DNA of 64,000 bases from Pseudomonas sp. DG56-2 (lineage in GTDB: Bacteria; Pseudomonadota; Gammaproteobacteria; Pseudomonadales; Pseudomonadaceae). The position numbers and the translations under genes are program-made. The DNA is taken from positions 1,938,501 through 2,002,500 of the forward strand of contig NZ_CP032311.1 of the NCBI RefSeq assembly GCF_004803755.1. Direction: 5' to 3'. Position 1 is the first letter of the stretch; every line of letters begins with the position of its first letter. Positions 53,761-64,000 of the stretch are shown here, in pieces. A model generated the notes under the pieces. It was not told the origin of the DNA. It saw nothing but the letters and a program-made list of their open reading frames with translations, and searched no databases.

Positions 53761-55185
53761 ATGAACAATTCGACGCAGGATCACTGTCCGCCTGGCAGTG
53801 ATGCGCACGAACTCAAACGCAATCTGTCCAATCGCCACATTCAGTTGATTGCCATCGGTGGTGCAATCGGTACGGGGCTGTTCATGGGCTCTGGCAAGAC
53901 CATCAGCCTGGCGGGCCCGTCGATAATATTTGTCTACATGATTATTGGTTTCATGTTGTTTTTCGTCATGCGGGCAATGGGCGAACTACTGCTATCCAAC
54001 CTTAAGTACAAATCCTTCATTGATTTTTCGGCAGATTTATTGGGGCCATGGGCGGGTTATTTCACCGGCTGGACATATTGGTTCTGCTGGATTGTCACAG
54101 GGATCGCCGACGTTATTGCCATTTCCGCCTATTCACAGTTCTGGTTTCCCGATATTCCCCAATGGTTGCCCGCGCTCAGTTGCGTCGGTTTGTTGCTGTC
54201 GCTCAATCTGGTCACGGTGAAGATGTTCGGCGAGCTGGAGTTCTGGTTCGCGATGATCAAGATCGTCGCGATCTGTGCACTGGTCTGTACCGGTTTCTAC
54301 ATGGTCGCTTCGGCTTATCAATCGTCCGCTGGCAGCGTCGCCTCGATCGCCAACCTGTGGAACGACGATGGCATGTTTCCGCATGGCGCCATGGGCTTTT
54401 TTGCCGGGTTTCAGATTGCTGTCTTTGCTTTTGTCGGCATTGAGCTGGTAGGCACCACGGCCGCAGAAACCAAGAATCCAGAGCGCAACCTGCCGCGGGC
54501 TATCAACTCGATCCCACTGCGCATCATCTTCTTTTACGTGCTCGCGCTGATCGCCATCATGGCGGTGACACCATGGCGCGAGGTAGTGGCCAACAAGAGC
54601 CCGTTCGTTGAACTTTTCGTCCTGGCGGGTCTGCCTGCGGCGGCGGGGATCATCAACTTCGTTGTGCTCACCTCTGCCGCGTCGTCTGCCAACAGCGGTG
54701 TGTTCTCTACCAGCCGTATGCTCTATGGCTTGGCAATGGACGGCGATGCGCCGAACAAATTTGCCAGTTTGTCCAAGCGTGCGGTGCCTTCCAATGGCCT
54801 GGTTTTCTCCTGCACCTGCCTGCTGCTAGGTGCGCTGGTGATCTACCTGGTGCCGAACATGCTCGATGCGTTCACTTTGATCACTACGGTGTCGGCGATC
54901 CTGTTCATGTGCGTATGGTCGATGATTCTGCTGTCCTATCTGGCCTATCGCAAAAAGCGCGATGCCTTGCACCGTGCCTCGAAGTACAAAATGCCTGGCG
55001 GAACGACCATGGCCTGGATCTGCCTGGCGTTCTTCGTGTTCATCACTGCTTTGCTGGCGCTGGAGGACGACACTCGACAAGCGTTGCTGTTTGTACCTGT
55101 GTGGTTTGCGGTGATGGCTGTGTCCTATCGCAGCCTTCGCCAGAAGAGGGCGCAGGCCGTGCAGCTTTCATACGAAGTGGACTGA
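53761..55185 (+). CDS. Amino-acid permease of the AAT family (CycA-like, probably glycine/serine/alanine)
   Basis: A 474-residue inner-membrane permease with 12 helices. The start ELKRNLSNRHIQLIAIGGAIGTGLFMGSGK and the E-T-KNPERNLPRAINSIP motif are hallmarks of the amino-acid transporter family. Among its members it most resembles CycA, the D-serine/D-alanine/glycine permease. It is directly upstream of gcsR and has its own sigma-54 promoter with GcsR-type sites, so glycine (or serine) uptake is the natural role. The specific substrate is inference from context. Confidence 0.88.
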   Translation: MNNSTQDHCPPGSDAHELKRNLSNRHIQLIAIGGAIGTGLFMGSGKTISLAGPSIIFVYMIIGFMLFFVMRAMGELLLSNLKYKSFIDFSADLLGPWAGYFTGWTYWFCWIVTGIADVIAISAYSQFWFPDIPQWLPALSCVGLLLSLNLVTVKMFGELEFWFAMIKIVAICALVCTGFYMVASAYQSSAGSVASIANLWNDDGMFPHGAMGFFAGFQIAVFAFVGIELVGTTAAETKNPERNLPRAINSIPLRIIFFYVLALIAIMAVTPWREVVANKSPFVELFVLAGLPAAAGIINFVVLTSAASSANSGVFSTSRMLYGLAMDGDAPNKFASLSKRAVPSNGLVFSCTCLLLGALVIYLVPNMLDAFTLITTVSAILFMCVWSMILLSYLAYRKKRDALHRASKYKMPGGTTMAWICLAFFVFITALLALEDDTRQALLFVPVWFAVMAVSYRSLRQKRAQAVQLSYEVD

Positions 55186-55209
55186 TCGCCAGCTTCACAT
55201 GTTCATCCG

Positions 55210-55235
55210 GGGGGACCGCACTTGTGCCGTCCCCC
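55210..55235 (+). terminator. Hairpin between permease gene and gcsR
   Basis: GGGGGAC (55210-55216) pairs with GTCCCCC (55229-55235), with an inner GCAC/GTGC stem and a two-base loop, giving an 11-bp stem broken by one C-C mismatch. The 3' side is only moderately T-rich, so it may limit rather than stop read-through into gcsR. Confidence 0.6.
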
Positions 55236-55262
55236 TGTCGTCGTTTGTAGAGAGGACTTGCG

Positions 55263-56795
55263 ATGCGTATTCACGTGACCTTCAAAGACCGCGTTGGCAT
55301 TACCCAGGAAATTCTGGCCTTGCTTGGGGCGCGCAATCTCAACCTCGACGCTGTGGAAATGATTCCTCCCAACGTTTACATCGACGCGCCGTCGTTGTCC
55401 CAGGTCGTGCTGAACGAGCTTCACGATGCATTGCTGCGGGTCATCGATGTTCAGGCCGTTGAGCTTGTGGACTTTCTCCCCGGCCAGCGTCGGCACTTGC
55501 AGTTGGAGGCTTTGCTCGCGGCGATGAGTGACCCGGTGCTGGCGGTGGACCCCAACGGCCATGTGCTGCTGGCGACGCCGACACTGGTCAAGCTGTTGGG
55601 TCGCGAGCCGGCAGGCGAACCGTTATGCAACCTGTTTGCCGAGCCGCACCTGGCGCAGTCTTTGATCGACAAGGGCTTTCGTTTGCCTATGTGCGAGGTG
55701 AGTTTCCAGGACCAGACACTGTTGCTTGAGGCCACGCCCATTAGTGGCGGAGCGGATGTGTTGGTCGGCGGTCTGCTCACGCTGTACCCGCCAAGACGGA
55801 TCGGCGAACGCCTGGCTTCCTTGCTGCATGACCCTGGCGAAGGCTTGAGCGCGCTGTTGGGGGAGTCGGCGCCGCTGCAGCACCTCAAGACCCGCCTGCA
55901 CAAGGTTGCCAGCCTCGATGCACCTCTATTGATCCAGGGCGAAACCGGTACTGGTAAAGAGCTGGTGGCTCGAGCCTGTCACGAGCTCAGTACTCGCCGC
56001 GGCTCGTCCTTTCTGGCGTTGAACTGCGCAGCGCTGCCAGAGAGCCTGGCCGAAAGTGAACTGTTCGGTTACTCCGCAGGTGCGTTTACTGGCGCCCAAC
56101 GCGGCGGCAAGCCCGGCCTGCTTGAGCTGGCTGACGGTGGCACGGTGTTTCTTGACGAAGTAGGCGAGATGTCGCCCTACCTGCAAGCCAAACTGTTGCG
56201 CTTTCTCAATGACGGCAGCTTCCGACGTGTTGGTGGTGGCGGTGAAGTACGGGTGAATGTACGGGTGCTCTGTGCGACTCACCGCAATCTGGAGAACATG
56301 GTGGTCGAAGGTGGCTTTCGCGAAGACCTGTATTACCGCCTCAACGTGCTCAATTTGATGGTGCCACCGTTACGCGAGCGCGGCACCGATATCTTGCTGC
56401 TGGCCGAGCACTTTCTGCGCCAGGCCTGCGCCCAGATACAGCGCTCGCCCTGTCGCTTGGCCGTGACAACCCATCCGCTGTTATTACGCAATCGCTGGGC
56501 GGGGAACATCCGCCAACTGCAGAACGTGATTTTTCGGGCGGCCGCGATCTGCGAGGGGGATGTAATCGACTGCGACGACCTGGAGCTGGCCGGTACTGCC
56601 CTCAACAGCCAGCAGGGTGACGCGCAAGAGGTCATCAGCCTGGAGGCAGCCGTGCAGGGTTTCGAAAAATCGCTGCTGGAAAAATTCTACGCCGCCTACC
56701 CCTCGACCCGGCAATTGGCGATGCGCTTGCAGACCTCGCACACCGCCATCGGCCAGCGCTTGCGCAAGTATGGGATCTCCAATCGTGCGGTCTAG
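55263..56795 (+). CDS. gcsR: TyrR-like sigma-54 activator of glycine catabolism
   Basis: A 510-residue enhancer-binding protein. Residues 1-70 form an ACT-like ligand domain (MRIHVTFKDRVGITQEILAL), about 78-185 a PAS domain, about 198-430 the AAA+ domain with Walker A (GETGTGKE, 226-233), the sigma-54 contact loop GAFTGA (273-278) and Walker B (FLDEVGEM), and the C-terminus a TyrR-type helix-turn-helix (STRQLAMRLQTSHTAIGQRLRKYGI). Position ahead of the gcvH2-type operon matches GcsR of P. aeruginosa. It should sense glycine and drive both sigma-54 promoters in this module. GAGAGGA precedes ATG 55263. Confidence 0.93.
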   Translation: MRIHVTFKDRVGITQEILALLGARNLNLDAVEMIPPNVYIDAPSLSQVVLNELHDALLRVIDVQAVELVDFLPGQRRHLQLEALLAAMSDPVLAVDPNGHVLLATPTLVKLLGREPAGEPLCNLFAEPHLAQSLIDKGFRLPMCEVSFQDQTLLLEATPISGGADVLVGGLLTLYPPRRIGERLASLLHDPGEGLSALLGESAPLQHLKTRLHKVASLDAPLLIQGETGTGKELVARACHELSTRRGSSFLALNCAALPESLAESELFGYSAGAFTGAQRGGKPGLLELADGGTVFLDEVGEMSPYLQAKLLRFLNDGSFRRVGGGGEVRVNVRVLCATHRNLENMVVEGGFREDLYYRLNVLNLMVPPLRERGTDILLLAEHFLRQACAQIQRSPCRLAVTTHPLLLRNRWAGNIRQLQNVIFRAAAICEGDVIDCDDLELAGTALNSQQGDAQEVISLEAAVQGFEKSLLEKFYAAYPSTRQLAMRLQTSHTAIGQRLRKYGISNRAV

Positions 56796-56801
56796 AACCG
56801 T

Positions 56802-56918
56802 TGGTTCGATTTCACTCCACTGGAGCGTTTGCGCTCCAGGTGGCGTGCGTCGCGTGTTTGCAGGAGGTTACCCTCAAAGGTGGGCAGGGTGTTCCACGAG
56901 CGGAGCGATTTCGCTCCA
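56802..56918. promoter_or_regulatory. Three GcsR-type activator sites upstream of gcvH
   Basis: Site 1 is TGGTTCG-N4-CACTCCA (56802-56819), site 2 TGGAGCG-N4-CGCTCCA (56821-56838) and site 3 CGGAGCG-N4-CGCTCCA (56901-56918). Centre spacings are 19 and 80 bp, and sites 1 and 2 are separated by a single base. In P. aeruginosa GcsR is reported, as I recall, to bind three such 18-bp repeats. Confidence 0.85.
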
Positions 56919-56984
56919 TCGACGGCAGCCTTGCAGGTCAAGCTAGTTTTGATAACTTATTGATTTTTAACGATAAAAATAAAC

Positions 56985-57000
56985 TGGCATTGTCCTTGCT
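56985..57000 (+). promoter_or_regulatory. Sigma-54 promoter of the gcvH operon
   Basis: TGGCATTGTCCTTGCT matches the sigma-54 -24/-12 consensus with correct spacing. It lies 53 bases before the gcvH ATG and 66 bases after the third GcsR-type site, in a locally AT-rich stretch. Confidence 0.88.
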
Positions 57001-57053
57001 CTTGTCTACAGAAGTCCCGCACCGGGACTCGTCTAATAACAAGAGGAAGACCC

Positions 57054-57431
57054 ATGAGCATCTTGCGTTTTACCCCCGAACACGAGTGGCTGCGCCTGGA
57101 AACGTCTGGCGAACTGACTGTTGGCATTACTGCTTTTGCCCAGCAAGCCCTCGGTGACGTGGTGTTCGTGCAATTGCCAGAGCCCGGCCAATACGCAGAG
57201 GGGAGTGAAGTCGCGGTACTGGAGTCGGTCAAGGCTGCCAGTAACATCACCATGCCCCTGAGCGGCCAGGTAGTGGCGGTCAACCAAAGCTTGGCCGATG
57301 ACCCCGAGCTGATCAATGACTCGCCGATGCAGGACGGTTGGTTCTTCCGCATCCAGGTCGACAACCACGCCGATCTCGACACTTTGATGGACCAGGACGG
57401 CTACGACCGCTTCCTGGCCGACAATGCCTGA
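57054..57431 (+). CDS. gcvH: Glycine cleavage system H protein
   Basis: A 125-residue lipoyl carrier. The lipoylated lysine is Lys60 in LESVKAAS; the start [11 protein letters not shown] and the ending DGWFFRIQ are family hallmarks. The H protein shuttles the methylamine group of glycine between the P, T and L proteins. It is the first gene of the operon; AGAGGA lies 8 bases before ATG 57054. L protein (lpd) is not encoded here, as usual. Confidence 0.96.
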   Translation: MSILRFTPEHEWLRLETSGELTVGITAFAQQALGDVVFVQLPEPGQYAEGSEVAVLESVKAASNITMPLSGQVVAVNQSLADDPELINDSPMQDGWFFRIQVDNHADLDTLMDQDGYDRFLADNA

Positions 57432-57444
57432 GCCGGGGGGCGAC

Positions 57445-60315
<2,871 letters not shown>

Positions 60316-60361
60316 CGGCTGCCCGAACAGTGGTTCGACACTCACAACAAGGAAAACCGAC

Positions 60362-61615
60362 ATGTTCCATAAAAGCCTGACACTTTCCGATTTCGACCCT
60401 GCGCTGTTCGCCGCCATTCGCCGCGAGGCACAACGCCAGGAAGACCATATCGAGCTGATCGCCTCGGAGAACTACACCAGCCCGCAGGTCATGCAGGCGC
60501 AAGGCACCGAGCTCACCAACAAGTACGCCGAGGGCTATCCCGGCAAGCGTTACTACGGCGGTTGCGAGCACGTCGATGTGGTCGAACAACTGGCTATCGA
60601 TCGCGCCAAGGCGCTGTTTGGTGCCGGCTACGCCAACGTCCAGCCGCACTCAGGCTCGCAGGCCAACGCCGCGGTTTACCTGGCCCTGCTCAAGGCCGGT
60701 GACACCCTGCTGGGCATGAGCCTGGCTCATGGCGGCCACCTGACTCACGGTGCCAAGGTCAGCTCATCCGGCAAGCTCTACAACGCCGTGCAATATGGTA
60801 TCGATGCCAACGGCCTGATCGATTACGACGAAGTCGAGCGTCTGGCGGTCGAGCACCAACCGAAAATGATCGTCGCCGGCTTCTCGGCCTACTCCAAGAC
60901 GTTGGACTTCCCGCGGTTTCGCGCTATCGCCGACAAGGTCGGGGCCTATTTGTTCGTCGACATGGCCCATGTTGCCGGCTTGGTGGCAGCAGGCGTATAC
61001 CCCGATCCGCTGCCTTACGCCGACGTCGTCACCACCACTACTCACAAGACCCTGCGCGGCCCTCGCGGTGGCCTGATTCTGGCCAAGGCAGATCCGGAGT
61101 TGGAAAAGAAGCTCAACTCGGCGGTCTTCCCAGGTGGCCAGGGCGGCCCGCTGATGCATGTCATCGCAGCCAAGGCGGTGTGCTTCAAGGAAGCGTTGGA
61201 GCCGGCTTTCAAGACCTACCAGACCCAGGTCATCAAGAACGCCCAGGCCATGGCAGCGATTTTCATGCAGCGCGGCTATGACGTGGTGTCGGGTGGCACC
61301 GACAACCATTTGTTCCTGGTCAGCCTGATTCGCCAGGGCATCACCGGCAAGGACGCCGACGCCGCCTTGGGGCGTGCCCACATCACGGTGAACAAGAACG
61401 CCGTGCCCAATGATCCGCAATCGCCGTTCGTGACTTCCGGCCTGCGGCTGGGTACCCCGGCCGTTACCACACGGGGTTTCCAGGAACCGGAGTGCCGGGC
61501 GTTGGCGTCCTGGATCTGCGACATTCTCGACCATCTAGGTGATGCCGATGTGGAAGCGCATGTCGCCAAACAAGTGGCCGAGCTGTGTGCCCTGTTCCCG
61601 GTCTACTCGGCCTGA
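60362..61615 (+). CDS. glyA: Serine hydroxymethyltransferase
   Basis: A 417-residue PLP enzyme that interconverts serine and glycine with tetrahydrofolate. PLP binds Lys229 in [15 protein letters not shown], the same number as in E. coli; the N-terminal [14 protein letters not shown] and [14 protein letters not shown] segments are typical. In this operon it combines the methylene group released by glycine cleavage with a second glycine to make serine. It is presumably the glycine-inducible second copy (glyA2). AAGGAAA lies ahead of ATG 60362. Confidence 0.96.
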   Translation: MFHKSLTLSDFDPALFAAIRREAQRQEDHIELIASENYTSPQVMQAQGTELTNKYAEGYPGKRYYGGCEHVDVVEQLAIDRAKALFGAGYANVQPHSGSQANAAVYLALLKAGDTLLGMSLAHGGHLTHGAKVSSSGKLYNAVQYGIDANGLIDYDEVERLAVEHQPKMIVAGFSAYSKTLDFPRFRAIADKVGAYLFVDMAHVAGLVAAGVYPDPLPYADVVTTTTHKTLRGPRGGLILAKADPELEKKLNSAVFPGGQGGPLMHVIAAKAVCFKEALEPAFKTYQTQVIKNAQAMAAIFMQRGYDVVSGGTDNHLFLVSLIRQGITGKDADAALGRAHITVNKNAVPNDPQSPFVTSGLRLGTPAVTTRGFQEPECRALASWICDILDHLGDADVEAHVAKQVAELCALFPVYSA

Positions 61616-61640
61616 GTAGGTCTGCACCCTGGAGGCATGT

Positions 61641-63017
61641 ATGTCGCTAAGTGTTTTTGACCTGTTCAAGGTAGGTATTGGGCCTTCCAGCTCGCACACG
61701 GTCGGGCCGATGCGTGCGGCGGCGCGTTTTGTCGAAGGCCTCAAGGCCCAGGGGATGCTGGCCGCAGTGCAAAGCGTGCGGGCCGAGTTGTATGGCTCGC
61801 TGGGCGCGACCGGCAAGGGCCACGGCAGCGACAAGGCGGTGTTGCTGGGGTTGGAGGGTGAGCATCCCGACACGGTCGACACTTCAAAAGTGGCTGAGCG
61901 CCTGGCCACGATTCGTGAGTGCGGGACGCTGTCGCTGCTGGGGCACAAGCGCATTCGCTTTATCGAGAAAGAACACCTGGCGATGATCCGCAAGCCCTTG
62001 GCGTACCACCCCAATGGCATGATCTTGCGGGCCTTCGATGCCGCCGGCCTGCAGTTGTGCAGCCGTGAGTACTACTCGGTGGGTGGCGGATTCGTCGTGG
62101 ATGAGGAAGCGGCTGGGGTCGACCGAATCGTCGCCGACCGCACGCCGCTGCGTTTCCCGTTTCTCACCGGTCGCGAACTGTTGGCACAGTGCGCTCAGCA
62201 CGGGCTGTCAATCAGCGCCTTGATGGCGGAGAACGAGACCGCCTGGCGCAGCCCGGAGCAGACACGCCAGGGCTTGCTGCATATCTGGCAAGTCATGCAG
62301 GACTGCGTGGAGGCCGGTTGCCGCACCGAAGGGATCATGCCCGGGGGGCTCAAGGTCAAGCGTCGAGCGGCGGCGTTGCGGCGTCAACTCAGTGCTGTTC
62401 CCGAGGCGGGTCTCAGGGACAGCCTCTCGGTGCTGGACTGGGTCAATCTCTACGCACTGGCGGTGAACGAAGAAAATGCCAGCGGCGGGCGCGTCGTTAC
62501 TGCGCCCACCAATGGCGCGGCCGGAATTATTCCGGCGGTGCTGCATTACTACACCCGCTTTGTGCCGGGGGCCAACGATGAGGGCGTGGTGCGCTTTCTG
62601 CTCACGGCGGCGGCCATTGGCATTCTCTACAAGGAAAACGCATCGATTTCCGGTGCCGAAGTCGGCTGCCAGGGTGAGGTTGGCGTGGCGTGCTCGATGG
62701 CTGCCGGGGCCTTGTGCGAAGTGCTTGGCGGCAGCGTGCAACAGGTCGAGAACGCTGCCGAAATTGGTATGGAACACAACCTCGGGCTGACCTGCGATCC
62801 GATTGGCGGGCTGGTCCAGGTGCCGTGTATCGAGCGTAACGCCATGGGCTCGGTGAAGGCCATCAACGCTGCGCGCATGGCCCTGCGTGGCGATGGCCAG
62901 CACTTCGTTTCGCTCGACAAGGTTATCCGCACCATGCGCCAGACCGGAGCCGATATGAAGAGCAAATACAAAGAGACCGCTCGCGGCGGCTTGGCAGTCA
63001 ACATAATCGAATGCTAG
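61641..63017 (+). CDS. sdaA: L-serine ammonia-lyase (iron-sulfur dehydratase)
   Basis: A 458-residue one-chain L-serine dehydratase that converts serine to pyruvate and ammonia. The N-terminal [16 protein letters not shown] and C-terminal [4Fe-4S] site cysteines ([32 protein letters not shown]) are complete. It disposes of serine formed by GlyA, so the operon turns glycine into pyruvate. GGAGG lies 7 bases before ATG 61641, 25 bases after glyA. Confidence 0.96.
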   Translation: MSLSVFDLFKVGIGPSSSHTVGPMRAAARFVEGLKAQGMLAAVQSVRAELYGSLGATGKGHGSDKAVLLGLEGEHPDTVDTSKVAERLATIRECGTLSLLGHKRIRFIEKEHLAMIRKPLAYHPNGMILRAFDAAGLQLCSREYYSVGGGFVVDEEAAGVDRIVADRTPLRFPFLTGRELLAQCAQHGLSISALMAENETAWRSPEQTRQGLLHIWQVMQDCVEAGCRTEGIMPGGLKVKRRAAALRRQLSAVPEAGLRDSLSVLDWVNLYALAVNEENASGGRVVTAPTNGAAGIIPAVLHYYTRFVPGANDEGVVRFLLTAAAIGILYKENASISGAEVGCQGEVGVACSMAAGALCEVLGGSVQQVENAAEIGMEHNLGLTCDPIGGLVQVPCIERNAMGSVKAINAARMALRGDGQHFVSLDKVIRTMRQTGADMKSKYKETARGGLAVNIIEC

Positions 63018-63026
63018 GAGTCATCC

Positions 63027-64000
63027 ATGTCCACCGAACAATTACAAAAAACACCGTTGCACACTTTGCATCAACAACTCGGCGCACGCATGGTGCCGTT
63101 CGCTGGCTACGCCATGCCGGTGCAATACCCGCTGGGCGTGCTCAAGGAGCATTTGCATACCCGTGAACAGGCTGGCCTGTTCGACGTTTCGCACATGGGC
63201 CAGATCCGTTTGCATGGGGCACATGCCGCCAAGGCCCTGGAGACACTGGTACCGGTCGACATCATCGACCTGCCTGTGGGTATGCAACGCTATGCGCTGT
63301 TCACCGATGAGCAGGGCGGCATCCTCGATGACCTGATGGTCGCCAACGCCGGCGACTACCTGTTTCTGGTGGTCAACGCTGGCTGCAAGGAACAGGACCT
63401 GGCGCACCTACGCCAGCACCTGGAAGGGCGCTGCGAGGTCGAATCGCTGTTCGACAGCCGCGCCTTGCTCGCCTTGCAGGGCCCCGCGGCGGCGGCGGTG
63501 CTGGCACGCCTGGCGCCGGAGGTGAAGGCCATGACCTTCATGCAGTTCGCCCGGGTGAGGTTGCTTGGCGTTGACTGTTACGTCAGTCGCTCCGGCTACA
63601 CCGGCGAGGATGGTTACGAGATTTCCGTGCCGGTACAGGAAGCACAAATGCTGGCCCGTTCACTGCTGGCCGAACCCGAGGTTGAAGCCATCGGACTGGG
63701 CGCCCGAGATTCACTGCGCCTGGAGGCAGGGCTGTGCCTGTACGGGCATGACATGGAACAACGCATCACGCCGATCGAGGCCAGCCTGACCTGGGCCATA
63801 TCCAAGGTTCGCCGTGCCGATGGTGCCCGTGCGGGTGGTTTTCCCGGTGCCGAGCGCATCCTGGCGCAACTCTCTGAAGGCGTAGCGGAAAAACGTGTGG
63901 GTTTGCTGCCTACCGAGCGAGTGCCGGTGCGCGAAGGTGCATTGATCGTCAACGCTCAGGAGCATGTAATCGGTCGTGTCACCAGCGGCGGCTTCGGCCC
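63027..64000 (+). CDS. gcvT: Glycine cleavage system T protein (aminomethyltransferase), 3' truncated by window
   Basis: The frame starts at ATG 63027 (AGGAG upstream, 9 bases after sdaA) and is open to the window end, giving 324 residues of about 370. Motifs are [34 protein letters not shown] (folate/H-protein contact), [13 protein letters not shown] and [14 protein letters not shown] (the Glu/Asp region of the folate site). T protein releases ammonia and transfers the methylene group to tetrahydrofolate. Confidence 0.96.
   Translation, partial: MSTEQLQKTPLHTLHQQLGARMVPFAGYAMPVQYPLGVLKEHLHTREQAGLFDVSHMGQIRLHGAHAAKALETLVPVDIIDLPVGMQRYALFTDEQGGILDDLMVANAGDYLFLVVNAGCKEQDLAHLRQHLEGRCEVESLFDSRALLALQGPAAAAVLARLAPEVKAMTFMQFARVRLLGVDCYVSRSGYTGEDGYEISVPVQEAQMLARSLLAEPEVEAIGLGARDSLRLEAGLCLYGHDMEQRITPIEASLTWAISKVRRADGARAGGFPGAERILAQLSEGVAEKRVGLLPTERVPVREGALIVNAQEHVIGRVTSGGFG

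Overview
The window looks like a chromosomal segment of a Pseudomonas of the putida/fluorescens type. The protein families are typically pseudomonad (membrane PQQ glucose dehydrogenase next to an OprB-like porin, a GcsR-controlled second glycine cleavage operon, many LysR regulators, a REP-like palindrome). Codon use is GC-rich and uniform. I see no phage, insertion sequence, integrase or CRISPR array; the single tRNA gene shows no integration scar.

Layout. 1-2405: end of glnS, then cysS, closed by a REP-like palindrome. 2411-5632: a two-component system and ilvE. 5979-9776: OprB-type porin and gcd. 10051-14663: amidase, tRNA-Gln, RidA, 23S rRNA hydroxylase rlhA. 14702-18818: LysR regulator divergent from a YdiJ-type FAD/Fe-S dehydrogenase. 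18824-22156: purine module (5-hydroxyisourate hydrolase, deaminase, NCS2 permease) with a divergent LysR. 22176-27222: methyltransferase and an AttEFGH-like ABC set. 27247-30860: Ppx/GppA phosphatase, a 27-residue membrane peptide and katG. 31271-40927: accessory genes (two LysE exporters, an orphan solute-binding protein, nitroreductase, AraC regulator, DUF1289 protein, YkvI-like transporter, two membrane proteins, ABC exporter). 41257-48155: minus-strand redox/detoxification cluster under two tandem LysR genes, beside the 3' remnant of a short-chain dehydrogenase. 48214-53399: LysR, a protein of three RidA-like domains, an M20 hydrolase and a BCCT transporter, apparently a catabolic cassette for an unknown nitrogen compound. 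53471-64000: glycine/serine module with an amino-acid permease, the sigma-54 activator gcsR, and gcvH-gcvP-glyA-sdaA-gcvT running off the end.

The most informative signal lies in the glycine module. The gcvH promoter and the permease promoter share one architecture: three 18-bp dyads (7-N4-7), the first two 19 bp apart centre to centre, the third 80-83 bp further on, then a sigma-54 -24/-12 element. This implies that GcsR controls uptake together with breakdown: glycine enters through the permease, the cleavage system and GlyA interconvert glycine and serine, and SdaA deaminates serine to pyruvate.

The best candidates for undescribed biology are the triple-RidA/M20/BCCT cassette, in which all three RidA-like domains lack the catalytic arginine and the transporter has an altered aromatic substrate box, and the QEGLA-motif metallopeptidase in the redox cluster. 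Two small membrane peptides and a valine-rich reading frame ahead of ilvE are also easily missed.
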